A stretch of 64,000 nucleotides of DNA from Fictibacillus arsenicus (GCF_001642935.1 NZ_CP016761.1:1364001-1428000); one strand, 5' to 3'. Numbered from the stretch's first letter, positions 39,713 through 48,563 are shown. The notes: generated from the letters alone by a model not told the origin. Numbers and translations: made by a program.

Positions 39713-40738
39713 TTATTGCTCCGGTACATAGCGTCTTGCACCAGAAAACTCTACTGCGTATGCAGGAGTTGAGATTGGATCTAAGCGAACGGTTGATGCT
39801 GTGTTCGGAGAGTGGATCATCATTCCGTTTCCAGCATACATCGCAACGTGGTGCACGCGGCCTTTTCCTTCATCATAAGCAAAGAACATGAGGTCTCCTG
39901 GCTTAAGCTGATCTTTATCTACGATCAGTCCTTCTTTTGATTGCGGTCCAGAATCTCTCGGGATTGTAATTCCATTTGCCTTATGAACCGTATGTGTAAA
40001 ACCAGAGCAGTCAAACCCGAAGCCTGCCGCTCCAGCCCAAAGATATGGGAGACCGAGGAACTTTTTCGCTTCTTCTACAAGCTGTTCACCTGTCGGAACA
40101 GGAATATCACTTTCATTCTTATAAACCTTTGCATCTTTCGCATCCAGCCAGCGTACTTTACCTTCTGGAGTTAAAACAGCAATCGTGTGCCGGAATGCTT
40201 TTAAAACAGGAAGTCTTGTGTTGTAGCTTAATTCTAAGTCTTGTTTATGGCCGAACGGCGCTTTAGAAAGCCATGCCGTCGGATTAGTGATGAGAGCAAA
40301 CGGCTTACCATCTGCACTCTCAAATCGGTCTGAGGTTGTAAGCTGTTCTAACGGCATCCAGCCAGGATATCCAAGTTCATTTCTTGGAGTGGGCTGTCCA
40401 TAAACCGCAACTTTAACCCATTCGCCTTGCTGTTCTAAAACCCGGACCTTTTGTCCATAAAGAGCTTGCGTCTCAAGTTCTCCAACAAGCCAAAGCTTTT
40501 GTTCATAAGACATACTTGTTGTCCATTCTCTAAGATCAACAGGATTCGAGAGGGAAGGGCCATCAATATCATCACGTGCTGCATCTGGATTTGACCATAG
40601 TGTGGCAGCTGCAACATCAACATAAAGATCTTGCCCGATTACATTTGTTTCAGCTGTTCCTTTTTCAGCAGAAGCGGTGTTTGTGAACATGCCTAGTAAC
40701 ATCGCAAGCGAAAAAAGAACCTTCATTAGTTTTCGCAT
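39713..40738 (-). CDS. Secreted NlpC/P60 endopeptidase, YkfC-like
   Basis: 341 residues. Signal peptide (MRKLMKVLFSLAMLLGMFTNTASA), then SH3-like regions (VAAATLWSNPDAARDD, VRVLEQQGEWVKVAVYGQ), then a C-terminal NlpC/P60 domain. Catalytic Cys lies in GAAGFGFDCSGFTHTVHKANG, His in HHVAMYAGNGMM, and the third polar residue in MMIHSPNT. The motif set is that of the gamma-D-glutamyl-L-diamino-acid endopeptidase YkfC, used in murein peptide recycling. The terminator is shared with the upstream membrane protein. Confidence 0.9.
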   Translation of the reverse strand: MRKLMKVLFSLAMLLGMFTNTASAEKGTAETNVIGQDLYVDVAAATLWSNPDAARDDIDGPSLSNPVDLREWTTSMSYEQKLWLVGELETQALYGQKVRVLEQQGEWVKVAVYGQPTPRNELGYPGWMPLEQLTTSDRFESADGKPFALITNPTAWLSKAPFGHKQDLELSYNTRLPVLKAFRHTIAVLTPEGKVRWLDAKDAKVYKNESDIPVPTGEQLVEEAKKFLGLPYLWAGAAGFGFDCSGFTHTVHKANGITIPRDSGPQSKEGLIVDKDQLKPGDLMFFAYDEGKGRVHHVAMYAGNGMMIHSPNTASTVRLDPISTPAYAVEFSGARRYVPEQ

Positions 40739-40926
40739 TTTTTGTCGCTCCTTTTTCTCTTTTTCCTCACAATTCGAGTTTTCTATAACTTTTTCCTTTA
40801 TGGAGAACTAAAGATAAGTCAAATATCCTTCTGTTAAGGCTATGAAACATGAAACTAAGGTACTAAAAGAGGAAAATTACAGGTCAAAAGAAGGGGAGGG
40901 GAATGCATGGGATGAAAATAAAACAA

Positions 40927-40972
40927 AAAGGCTTAACCCAAAAGGATCTATTCCTCTTGAGTCAGCCTCTCT
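40927..40972 (-). terminator. Terminator of the M50 protease gene
   Basis: AGAGGCTGACTCAA pairs with TTGGGTTAAGCCT on the minus strand, followed by TTTTTG. The arms resemble the ends of element 2. Confidence 0.7.
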
Positions 40973-40975
40973 TAC

Positions 40976-42223
40976 TTAACTAATCAAAAAACGATTTACT
41001 TCCATCAAATGGTTTCCGTAAACTACAAAAGCGGATAATACTCCTGCCAGAAGAAGGTACAAAGCAAGGACTACGATCTTCGTTTTCATGTTTGATACAT
41101 AATAATTTTTTTGCTGATCATATACTTTCTTTGTTTCTGCTTTTTCAGCTAACAAACTCTTTTCATAAGCTTCAAAATAAGCGGCAGTGTTGAAGTCTGG
41201 TAATACAGGAAGAGAAGTGATTCCTTCAGGGTCTGACTCGTGATAGGCTTGTGCCAGAGCTTCTCTTTTATTGCGGTCTTTTTCATATTCTTCCCGCAGG
41301 GTTTTCAGAAAACGCTCACGATTATTTAGCATCTCAAGCTCTACAATGATCTTATGCTTCTCAATTTTCTTTTTATCCTGAAGGATTGGAAAAGTAAATC
41401 CTGTAGGAACACTGTCCTTTACGCGGTTTTTAGCAACACGAACATCTTCTATATAAGTCCCGATGATATGAGAAAAGTTCGGCATATCCCGGTATTCGTT
41501 TAATTCCTGCTGAATGTGTGAAAGTTTTTGCTGTTCAACTTCAAAGGCTTCTAATGTGAGCTCTGTTCTTTTATGTTCAAAATCTTCACGAACCCGTTTC
41601 CACCAAGTCATAATTCCGAAAAGGAAGACTAAGAAAATAATCGGATCTGGTGATATGAACAAGTACGGAATAACGATGAGGAGCCCGATAAACCAAATCT
41701 TTGTAGATAACACACCAACGATCCGACCGCCATCGAGCGGAGAAACAGGGAACAGGTTGAACAGGTTGATTATAGCTCCTAAAAAGATAACAAGACCCCA
41801 GAACGGCTGCCCGGTAGATTCATATAAAAAAACTGCGGGCATGAACGAGAGAAGCCCGAATAAAGGCCCTGCATAGGCAATATAAGCTTCGTCTTTTGCG
41901 TTCTTAGGCATTTCCTTCATACCGATCGCTGCACCCATAAAGGGTATGAATATAGCGGGTGAGGTCTTTATCCCTTTTTGTTTTGCTGCGACCAGATGTC
42001 CCATCTCATGGACAAATATTAAATAGACGATCGCTACTGCGAATTTCCATCCGTAAAAGACGGCATAAGCACCCATTGAAATGAACATGGAAATGAGTGT
42101 AGCGAACTTACCTAGTTTTAATAATCCGAACACCCATTTTAATTTACTTAATAAGAATAAACCAATACCCGCAAGAATCGTCCATAAACGGGACTGATTT
42201 TGCTTTTCTGCTTTTTCAGCCAT
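40976..42223 (-). CDS. Site-2 protease family (M50) membrane protein
   Basis: 415 residues. After a first membrane segment, HEMGH (His72, Glu73, His76) gives the zinc site, and NLFPVSPLDGGRIVG provides the third ligand in the usual LDG motif. About five helices form the core. A long charged cytosolic region (about 205-375) precedes a last helix (IVVLALYLLLAGVLSAFVVYG). Start ATG 42223 has GGGGGATT upstream; the open frame continues to 42472, but through a repeat element and is not coding. Substrate unknown. Confidence 0.88.
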   Translation of the reverse strand: MAEKAEKQNQSRLWTILAGIGLFLLSKLKWVFGLLKLGKFATLISMFISMGAYAVFYGWKFAVAIVYLIFVHEMGHLVAAKQKGIKTSPAIFIPFMGAAIGMKEMPKNAKDEAYIAYAGPLFGLLSFMPAVFLYESTGQPFWGLVIFLGAIINLFNLFPVSPLDGGRIVGVLSTKIWFIGLLIVIPYLFISPDPIIFLVFLFGIMTWWKRVREDFEHKRTELTLEAFEVEQQKLSHIQQELNEYRDMPNFSHIIGTYIEDVRVAKNRVKDSVPTGFTFPILQDKKKIEKHKIIVELEMLNNRERFLKTLREEYEKDRNKREALAQAYHESDPEGITSLPVLPDFNTAAYFEAYEKSLLAEKAETKKVYDQQKNYYVSNMKTKIVVLALYLLLAGVLSAFVVYGNHLMEVNRFLIS

Positions 42224-42388
42224 GTATGAATCCCCCAAATGATTTCTTAATTCTATCTTAAATGATATACGTTTGAAGTGGAAAGAAGTTTCTTTTAGGT
42301 GATTGTTTCTCCGTTTTATTAGACAGTGAGCGTCACAGCTCATGCTGATAACAGGACAAAAATTAAAGCTAACCGAAAAGGTGGTCAT

Positions 42389-42490
42389 GAAAGTAGTTGA
42401 TTTGCGTTTCAGATACTCGCTTTCCGTGGGGTTGGCGGTGAGCCCACAGGAGTCTAGCATCTTACACTCCAATCAACCTATCAATGAAGA
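42389..42490. repeat. Element 1, copy 4 (short form)
   Basis: GTTGATTTGCGTTTCAG (from 42395) to CTTACACTCCAATCAAC, then TATCAATGAAGAG. The central part is only 60 bp, and the outer ends are missing. It lies upstream of the M50 gene. Confidence 0.7.
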
Positions 42491-42510
42491 GGTGTCAGAT
42501 ATGAGCGGAA

Positions 42511-42573
42511 GGTAACGACCTAGGTGTAGAACCTGAAAGCAGCCTTTTAGCATGGGTATCCTAGAACTACACC
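42511..42573. ncRNA. Candidate structured RNA element
   Basis: An outer stem GGTGTAG (42523-42529) with CTACACC (42567-42573) encloses about 37 nt with a small CTG-AAAG-CAG hairpin and further partial pairings. A short AGGT-AACG-ACCT hairpin lies just before it. No T run follows on either strand, so it is not an ordinary terminator. It matches no riboswitch or small RNA I know. Orientation is not certain. Confidence 0.3.
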
Positions 42574-42632
42574 AAAAAAATTTAGGAACAAAGAATGTCA
42601 CTTGTATTTCTATAAAATTCCCTTTTCTTGTC

Positions 42633-42658
42633 GTTTTTTATTCGAAAATTGGGGGTAT
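42633..42658 (+). promoter_or_regulatory. Candidate SigB promoter
   Basis: GTTTTT (42633-42638), a 14-bp spacer and a perfect GGGTAT (42653-42658). This fits the SigB consensus GTTTAA-N13-15-GGGTAT, with two mismatches in the -35. The gene at 42732 would be a general stress gene. Confidence 0.45.
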
Positions 42659-42731
42659 ACGAAAAAGAGTACCCCTTTATTGAGTACTAATCGATTCGAA
42701 TGATGTGTAAAGATGAGAAGGAGGGATCGGT

Positions 42732-43160
42732 TTGCCTGTGCAAAATGAACAATTAATCCAAGCAGACCCTTTTGTGTTGAGCAAATCCGAAGTTGTTCAC
42801 GCTGTTAAGAAGTACTTGAACCGTGAAGGCTATGAAACAAGAAATCTTGGAGATCTCTGCGGTATTGATCTAGCAGCAGCAAATGAATACCATACACTGT
42901 TAATTGAAGCCCAAGGGAACCATGCTGAACACCACGAGAAAGAAACTGTATTTACAGGCAGTCAGCTAGATAAGCATATGAGCTGTCAGCTTATAAAATT
43001 GCTGAAAAACTATGAAAAAAATCCAGCGAAAACGTTAGTAATGGCAAATCCAGATACCCCTCGAATACGAAAGATGACAGAAAATATAAAACAAGCACTA
43101 GATGATCTTGGCGTTGTTCGCTTTTGGGTTAAAGCAGATGGAAGTATTGAGTGGGAATAA
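42732..43160 (+). CDS. Uncharacterised protein, possible restriction-endonuclease fold
   Basis: 142 residues. The order helix-strand-strand-helix with GIDLAAANEYHTLLIEAQGN looks like a D-x(n)-E-x-Q site of the PD-(D/E)XK type, and later TLVMANPDTPRIRKM is a typical strand-turn. No specific family is recognised. TTG start with AAGGAGG. The promoter looks SigB-like. Followed by a bidirectional terminator. Confidence 0.65.
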   Translation: MPVQNEQLIQADPFVLSKSEVVHAVKKYLNREGYETRNLGDLCGIDLAAANEYHTLLIEAQGNHAEHHEKETVFTGSQLDKHMSCQLIKLLKNYEKNPAKTLVMANPDTPRIRKMTENIKQALDDLGVVRFWVKADGSIEWE

Positions 43161-43171
43161 TAAGTAAAAGG

Positions 43172-43205
43172 AAAGCACCGGAGATCTCACTCCGGTGCTA
43201 TTTTA
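43172..43205. terminator. Bidirectional terminator
   Basis: AGCACCGGAG pairs with CTCCGGTGCT, with ATTTTAC on the plus strand and CTTTCC on the minus strand. Confidence 0.75.
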
Positions 43206-43560
43206 CTTTTTCGATTGTATCATGGCTTTGTTCATATAGCTCAGGCAGTACGTTCATTTCTTCTATGTCACGTTTCGTTTTTTCTGTGCCAAGCAAGTAG
43301 AGAAAACGGAACAATTCGTAAGCAAGTTTACTGTCTTTACCTCGGTCATGTTCCGCATAAGCTTCATTAAAGTGCCTTTTAGGAGACCAAATATCTAACC
43401 ACTCTTTTTTTGTGTTGGCTTTCATCTCATAGATAATATGTTCCAGTTGCTTTTTTTCATCATATGAAGCCTGAATTTCAAAATAATGAATAAGATCATC
43501 TGCCGGTATTGGCTGTATTTCACCCTTAGCTGTTACAAAGAACGTTTCTTTTTGTTCCAT
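43198..43560 (-). CDS. Uncharacterised protein (120 aa)
   Basis: Mostly helical and charged. ETFFVTAKGEIQPIPADDLIHYFEI opens it, and AYELFRFLYLLGTEKTKRDIEE is an amphipathic helix. No membrane segment or known motif. Ribosome binding site AAGGAGG. Likely cytosolic. Confidence 0.68.
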   Translation of the reverse strand: MEQKETFFVTAKGEIQPIPADDLIHYFEIQASYDEKKQLEHIIYEMKANTKKEWLDIWSPKRHFNEAYAEHDRGKDSKLAYELFRFLYLLGTEKTKRDIEEMNVLPELYEQSHDTIEKVK

Positions 43561-43639
43561 ATCAAAAACCTCCTTTTTCTTTCCATTCCTTCTGTAAGAG
43601 TATTTGAAACATGGGATGAGGCCATCATAAAAAATGATA

Positions 43640-43672
43640 CAAAAAAGAAGCTATCAGGAGCATAGCTTCTTT
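43640..43672 (-). terminator. Terminator of the HD-GYP/GNAT operon
   Basis: AAGAAGCTAT pairs with ATAGCTTCTT around a 7-nt loop; on the minus strand a T run follows. Confidence 0.82.
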
Positions 43673-44229
43673 TAATATAAATTTGCATTTCGTTTTAATA
43701 AGGAATACACATACATATCGTAAAATTTGTCTTCAGCTTTTTGGTATTCTTTTAATAGTGCCTCTTGATTAAACCCGAGCTTCTCAACAAGTGCTCTTGA
43801 TGAGGAATTCTCTGGTCTGATCGTAGCTGCGATCCGGTTAAATTCCATTCCGTTAAAACCATAATGAATTATCGCTCTTAATGCTTCATTCATAAAGCCT
43901 TTATGCCAATATTCTCGGTTAAGTTCATATCCGACCTCTGTGCGCTTATCTGATTTGCTCCAGTTATGAAAGCCGCAAGTACCAATCAGTTTTCCCTCAC
44001 CTTGGAGAACGATTCCCCAGCGAATAGCACTTCCTGATTTAAAACCTTTTTCAAAAGCTTCAATGAGTGAAAATGCATCCTCTTCTGACTTCAAAGGTTC
44101 CATTCCATAGTATTGCAGTGCCTCTGCATCTGAGAAAGTAGAGTAGATCTCAGCAATATCAGACTGCAGTACTGGCCGGAGCTTCAGCCTTTCTGTTTCA
44201 ATAACGGGGAAATTATCATATGTGTTCAA
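43672..44229 (-). CDS. RimJ/RimL-type GNAT acetyltransferase
   Basis: 185 residues. ETERLKLRPVLQSDIAEIYSTFSD is the N-terminal signature, GYELNREYWHKGFMNEALRAIIHYGF the acetyl-CoA site, and IAATIRPENSSSRALVEKLGF motif B. Probably acetylates an amino terminus or small molecule. TTG start 44229, 14 bp after the stop of the HD-GYP gene, so co-transcribed with it. Confidence 0.86.
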   Translation of the reverse strand: MNTYDNFPVIETERLKLRPVLQSDIAEIYSTFSDAEALQYYGMEPLKSEEDAFSLIEAFEKGFKSGSAIRWGIVLQGEGKLIGTCGFHNWSKSDKRTEVGYELNREYWHKGFMNEALRAIIHYGFNGMEFNRIAATIRPENSSSRALVEKLGFNQEALLKEYQKAEDKFYDMYVYSLLKRNANLY

Positions 44230-44243
44230 AAAAGCACCTTCTT

Positions 44244-45740
44244 TTATGAAATTGATTTTAGTTTCATTTCATCTATAAAAAGCTGTGTTAAATAAGGATC
44301 CCACTGCGTACCTTTTCCATCTTCTAAGATCACGAGTGCTTTTTCATGTGTCATTCCTTTTCGATATGGGCGGTCGGAAGTCATTGCATCATAAGCATCT
44401 GCAACTGCAATAATCCTTCCGAAAACAGGGATATCCTCGCCTGCAAGCTGTTCGGGATAGCCTTTGCCATCATACCGTTCGTGATGATAACGTACACCAG
44501 GAAGCAGCGGCTTCATTGCATCAAACGGCTGAACTTGTGCAAGTATATCTGCTCCGATAACCGGGTGTTTTTTTATTTGTTCAAATTCCTCAGGTGTCAG
44601 TTTCTCTTCCTTTAAAAGTACGATATCAGGTATTCCGATTTTGCCGATATCATGAAGCAATGCAGCTTTTCGAAGCTGCAGAAGCTGCTGAAAAGGAAGA
44701 CCAGCCATCTGGCCTATTTTCATAGCATAGTCTGCAACACGGAGGCTATGACCAGCTGTGTATGGATCTCTTGCATCCAATGTAGCCGCCATCGTCGCAA
44801 AAAAGCTCTCAAGCAATTGTTTGTTTTCATGTTCACGAGACTGGATCGCCCTGGCCATATGGTTGAACCCCTTAATAAGCTTTGAAAACTCATCGGAATA
44901 TAGATCATCTACTTTTGCGTTTGAGTTGCCTGTGCGGACTTCATACATACCAGCTTGAAGTTCATTCATGGGCTGCTGAATATCCTTAAAAAGAAGAAAC
45001 GCACCAAAAATAGCAAAGGAAATACCTATAAGAAGTACGAAGAATGCCCAGCTCCAGTAAGAACCGTTAACTGGTGATGATAGTTGATACAATCGCACCT
45101 GATTTGCCAAAGCGAACAATAAGAGTGGGAATGTCCCGATAAAAAGTGTGCTCCACTGAATTTTACGCTGGATAGATATATGTCTGGAAGTTGCTAAAGA
45201 CAAAATCACGCCATGATCTTTCAGTGTTTTCTCCTGAATATTTCTTAAAACAGGCTGAACAGCTTTTGTCGTTAAAAAGAACTCAATGATCGCATGCATG
45301 CCAGCAACTAAAATCGCGCCTAGTGAGGCAAGATATATGTAGTAATAAGGTAATGTTAAGTATTCAAAGTAAATAGCTGAAGCTGTTAAACACACCGCAG
45401 GAATAGACAGGCCGAAAAGGTGCGGACCAAGTATACGCTTTACTGTCCGAATCGGGAAATGGTGCGCATGAAAATATGCTTTTTCTGCCAGCTGCAATGC
45501 AGGTTGTTTTTTACTGAAATATGTACGGAAAACAGAAGTATGCATACGGAAAAACAGATATTCTAATAAAAACATGATTATGCAGGAAGAAACAAGTATT
45601 CCGCATAATACAAAGATTTCTTTGGCCGAAAAACGGAGTGTTGTGAATAGAAAGACGCCGCCAACTCCTAAAACCGCAGCAGTTGAACCAATTACATAAT
45701 TCTTTAATAAACGTCTTTCAAATTGTTCGTGTACAGTCAA
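44244..45740 (-). CDS. Membrane HD-GYP domain phosphodiesterase
   Basis: 498 residues. About six N-terminal helices in two groups (residues 15-150 and 190-255) lead to a HAMP-like linker (FLLFKDIQQPMNELQAGMYEVRTGNSNAKVDDLYSDEFSKLIKGFN) and a C-terminal HD-GYP domain. The domain has HSLRVADYAMKIG, LLHDIGKIGIPD and HHERYDGKGYPEQLAGEDIP, with all metal ligands and the GYP motif. It should degrade c-di-GMP in response to a membrane signal. TTG start. A GGDEF protein is encoded at 53.9 kb. Confidence 0.9.
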   Translation of the reverse strand: MTVHEQFERRLLKNYVIGSTAAVLGVGGVFLFTTLRFSAKEIFVLCGILVSSCIIMFLLEYLFFRMHTSVFRTYFSKKQPALQLAEKAYFHAHHFPIRTVKRILGPHLFGLSIPAVCLTASAIYFEYLTLPYYYIYLASLGAILVAGMHAIIEFFLTTKAVQPVLRNIQEKTLKDHGVILSLATSRHISIQRKIQWSTLFIGTFPLLLFALANQVRLYQLSSPVNGSYWSWAFFVLLIGISFAIFGAFLLFKDIQQPMNELQAGMYEVRTGNSNAKVDDLYSDEFSKLIKGFNHMARAIQSREHENKQLLESFFATMAATLDARDPYTAGHSLRVADYAMKIGQMAGLPFQQLLQLRKAALLHDIGKIGIPDIVLLKEEKLTPEEFEQIKKHPVIGADILAQVQPFDAMKPLLPGVRYHHERYDGKGYPEQLAGEDIPVFGRIIAVADAYDAMTSDRPYRKGMTHEKALVILEDGKGTQWDPYLTQLFIDEMKLKSIS

Positions 45741-46053
45741 TTCTCCACCCGCCTTTCTTACTATTACTTTTAAAACGATACTAATAGCATACCTTACAAA
45801 AACTTGGAAAAAAAGCTATTTTTCTACATTTTATTACATTTTTTGTAGATTTTCTTATCTTCGTATTATAAATATCGTATTTTTTTTCGTTTCCTTTAAC
45901 TTAAAGGTGTAAATGAAGGTAAGATGCGGCCTGCAAGGGGATAATTCTTTAAAGTATAGCATGTGTGTGAAATGTACAAAATACACGGGATGGATAAATT
46001 CTAAGGAAAACGGGTAAGAAATGGTATACGGATGTAGGAAGGGAGCTAGAATA
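45741..46053. other. Intergenic region, AT-rich
   Basis: The divergent promoters of the HD-GYP gene and the DksA-type gene must lie here. A run of T-rich sequence (45820-45900) is followed by GGGGATAAT and similar strings, but I see no clear -35/-10 pair, ORF, hairpin or repeat. Confidence 0.4.
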
Positions 46054-46782
46054 ATGTCATTATCAACACAAGAAATGGACCATTTTAAACAAATTTTAAT
46101 TGCTCGTAAAAATGAAATAAAAGAAATGAGAGAGAGAAATGACTCTTTTGGAAGTGATGTGGAATTTCCGAAAGAATCTACGGGGGAATTATCAAACTAT
46201 GATAATCATCCAGGAGATCTTGGGACTGAGCTTTTTGAAAAAGAAAAAGATATCGCATTAAACGACCTCCATGAAAAAGAACTGGAGGATATCGATGCTG
46301 CACTTAATAGTATCGAAAGAGGCAAGTACGGTGTTTGTAAAACTTGCGGAGAAGATATTTTAAAAGAACGATTGGAAGCTATTCCATCTACACTCTACTG
46401 CAAGGAACACAGCCCTGGTCAGCATTCATCAGATGACAGACCAGTAGAAGAAGCTGTATCTGGTCCGGATTATTCGAGAAGAAGCAATGATGGGAAAGAT
46501 GCCACATTCTTTGACTCGGAAGATGCTTGGCAATCAGTAGCGAAGTACGGAACAAGTGAAACACCGTCAGATTTTACAGATCCTGAAAAACAGGACTATA
46601 ACGAGATGTACGAAGACTCAGATGATGATGATGGCTATGTAGAAAACTATGAAGGTTTTGTAACAACAGATATAACAGGAAAAGAGAGAAACGTTATACA
46701 GAACCGCAAACATGAAGAGTACGAGGAAGAGCTCGATCGCGAAGAAGAAAGACAATTAGACCGGGACAAGTACGATAAATAA
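46054..46782 (+). CDS. YteA/DksA-TraR zinc-finger family protein
   Basis: 242 residues. An N-terminal coiled coil (QEMDHFKQILIARKNEIKEMRERN), a segment typical of this family (SNYDNHPGDLGTELFEKEKDIAL), then a four-Cys zinc finger CKTCGEDILKERLEAIPSTLYCKEH, and a long acidic tail (about 150-242, with SDDDDGYVENYEGF) ending in ERNVIQNRKHEEYEEELDREEERQ. This is the spore-former YteA type, longer than classical DksA. ATG 46054 follows AAGGGAG. It may bind RNA polymerase, but that is not shown for the family. Confidence 0.85.
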   Translation: MSLSTQEMDHFKQILIARKNEIKEMRERNDSFGSDVEFPKESTGELSNYDNHPGDLGTELFEKEKDIALNDLHEKELEDIDAALNSIERGKYGVCKTCGEDILKERLEAIPSTLYCKEHSPGQHSSDDRPVEEAVSGPDYSRRSNDGKDATFFDSEDAWQSVAKYGTSETPSDFTDPEKQDYNEMYEDSDDDDGYVENYEGFVTTDITGKERNVIQNRKHEEYEEELDREEERQLDRDKYDK

Positions 46783-46788
46783 ATACAA

Positions 46789-46824
46789 AAACAGCCCATG
46801 TGAACGATGCATGGGCTGTTTTTA
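46789..46824. terminator. Bidirectional terminator
   Basis: AACAGCCCATG pairs with CATGGGCTGTT around a 9-nt loop, with T runs on both strands. Confidence 0.88.
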
Positions 46825-47457
46825 TATGACTTTTAGCAGCTGGAAAAACAAATGACAAGCGAAACCAAGTAAACCTGCTCCTGCTAATCCTGTCATTACT
46901 CTGACGGTTATATCATTTATTAATGTGCGAAAAAAATGAACGGTAAATGCAACATTAATATTCCATAAAATAATACCAGCGATGATAAACAAACTTAGAC
47001 AGGCATTAATCCACCATTCAAAATCACTAGAAATACTTTGCAGCGTTCCTCCATAAATTCCAAACCAGAACAAGAAATTAAAAGGGTTCATTAATGCAAG
47101 TATAAAACCTGTCCAATAAGGCTTCTGTTCGGGTTTCTCTTCTTTAACTGAAAGAAGTCTTTTTTGTAACCAGGCCATTCTTATTGTTGAAATTCCCAAG
47201 TACGAAAGCATGATAATCCCAGCAAACAGCATAGTGATTTGTACGATCGTATGCTGCAGGAAAGGAGAAAGACCTAAAAAGATCATAAGCATGAATATGA
47301 AATCTGCGCTTACTGCTCCTAATCCGACTAGCCAAGATGGCCAGAAACCGCCTGCTAATCCGCGTTTGATCATCTCAAGTTTAATCGGTCCTACAGGAAC
47401 GGCTAAACTGATCCCAAGCATCATAAAATGAAAACTTAAAACCCAAAACTCGCTCAA
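46822..47457 (-). CDS. LysE/RhtB family amino acid exporter
   Basis: 211 residues, about six helices. FMMLGISLAVPVGPIKLEMIKRGLAGGFWPSWLVGLGAVSADFIFM is the LysE N-terminal signature, and FILALMNPFNFLFWFGIYGG the second. Probable exporter of amino acids. TTG start; its GGAGGAG ribosome binding site lies in the last codons of a small upstream ORF. Confidence 0.86.
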   Translation of the reverse strand: MSEFWVLSFHFMMLGISLAVPVGPIKLEMIKRGLAGGFWPSWLVGLGAVSADFIFMLMIFLGLSPFLQHTIVQITMLFAGIIMLSYLGISTIRMAWLQKRLLSVKEEKPEQKPYWTGFILALMNPFNFLFWFGIYGGTLQSISSDFEWWINACLSLFIIAGIILWNINVAFTVHFFRTLINDITVRVMTGLAGAGLLGFACHLFFQLLKVI

Positions 47458-47459
47458 AA

Positions 47460-47582
47460 CTACTCCTCCTGGGAATTGTGCTTGTCTATCTTTCTTCGAA
47501 GATATGAGTACATGAAATAGATTATTACGGCAGGAAATGTAAAAAGTTTAACGAACAGTACATTAAAGGCTGTAACTATCAT
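47460..47582 (-). CDS. Candidate small membrane protein (40 aa)
   Basis: ATG 47582 to TAG 47460. One membrane helix (VLFVKLFTFPAVIIYFMYSYL) and a basic-polar tail (RRKIDKHNSQEE). The end overlaps the LysE ribosome binding site, so the two may be coupled. There is no clear ribosome binding site for its own start, which lowers confidence. Confidence 0.4.
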   Translation of the reverse strand: MIVTAFNVLFVKLFTFPAVIIYFMYSYLRRKIDKHNSQEE

Positions 47583-47603
47583 CTGCTAAAAGGAGCCAAG
47601 TCC

Positions 47604-48179
47604 GTGAAAAAAGCGTGTTTGCTTATCATTGATGTGCAAAAAGGTTTTGAAGATGCAGGTTTTTGGGGAGTACGAAACAATCCGAATGCTGAAGTTAATA
47701 TGCTTACATTAATAGATGCATTTAGAAACACGAATTTACCCGTCTTTCATGTTCAGCACCAGTCGGAAAATGAGAATGCACCTCTGCATCCGACGAAATT
47801 AGGTTATCAGCTGAAAGCAGGATTTGAGCCGAAAGAGAATGAGCCACTTTTTATTAAGAGTGTGAATAGTGCATTTATTGGAACGACACTAAAGGACGAG
47901 CTGGACAAACAAGGAATTCATCAGCTCATTGTAGTAGGCTTAACGACTAATCATTGTGTATCAACAACGGTAAGGATAGCTGCAAACTACGGTTATGGCG
48001 TTTCTCTTGTGCAAGATGCCACGGCAGCTTTTGCTGTCACTTCTTATAATGGAAGAAAATTTTCAGCTCAAGATGTACATGAGTCCGCTTTGTCGCATTT
48101 GCACGAAGAATTTGCTGAAATTTTAAGTACAGAGGAAGTTTTGGCGAAATGGGTAAAATCATCCCACTATATCCAATAA
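47604..48179 (+). CDS. Isochorismatase-family cysteine hydrolase
   Basis: 191 residues. ACLLIIDVQKGF carries the catalytic Asp, the Lys follows later (GTTLKDELDKQGIHQLIVVGLTTNHCVSTTVRIAANYGY), and Cys lies in TTNHCVSTT with the family cis-peptide. It may act on nicotinamide, pyrazinamide-like or other amides. GTG start with AAGGAG. It diverges from the LysE gene. Confidence 0.88.
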   Translation: MKKACLLIIDVQKGFEDAGFWGVRNNPNAEVNMLTLIDAFRNTNLPVFHVQHQSENENAPLHPTKLGYQLKAGFEPKENEPLFIKSVNSAFIGTTLKDELDKQGIHQLIVVGLTTNHCVSTTVRIAANYGYGVSLVQDATAAFAVTSYNGRKFSAQDVHESALSHLHEEFAEILSTEEVLAKWVKSSHYIQ

Positions 48180-48295
48180 AAACATAGACAATATTCCCCA
48201 GGAAATGTCGGATACTGTTAATGGTTTAGAGGTATTAATTTAAGGGAAAAATGAATAAACAACATAATTAGATCATTTTGAGGTGTCATAAAAAC

Positions 48296-48529
48296 ATGGT
48301 GAAAAATCAAATAGAACAGCTGATGAGAGAACCAGAACAAGAATTAGAGTTCTGGAGAGAAGAGGATCAGCAAAGAGAACTTGTTAGAATGCGTTATGTT
48401 CCCCAAGGTGAGGGAGGATATTTTCAGGTTACCTATTTAGATGAAGAAGAAGGTATCATTGGTTCACAAGTTCTTGATGAAGTAGAAGATGCAGAACGAT
48501 TTTTACAAAAGAATCAACCAGCTATTTAA
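48296..48529 (+). CDS. Uncharacterised small acidic protein (77 aa)
   Basis: Acidic and helical (QLMREPEQELEFWREEDQQREL), then a beta pair (YFQVTYLDEEEGIIGSQVLDEVEDAERF). No family recognised. ATG 48296 lies 11 nt from GAGGTG; a longer frame begins TTG 48278 but would include the ribosome binding site. Confidence 0.6.
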   Translation: MVKNQIEQLMREPEQELEFWREEDQQRELVRMRYVPQGEGGYFQVTYLDEEEGIIGSQVLDEVEDAERFLQKNQPAI

Positions 48530-48531
48530 AT

Positions 48532-48563
48532 AAACCAGAGGATCAGTCCTCTGGTTTTTTATT
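48532..48563. terminator. Bidirectional terminator
   Basis: AACCAGAGGA pairs with TCCTCTGGTT around a 4-nt loop, with TTTTTA after it. Confidence 0.88.

Noticed and set aside
42224-42472. N-terminal extension of the M50 protease by 83 codons
   Set aside because: The frame runs through an element 1 copy, and ATG 42223 has a good ribosome binding site.
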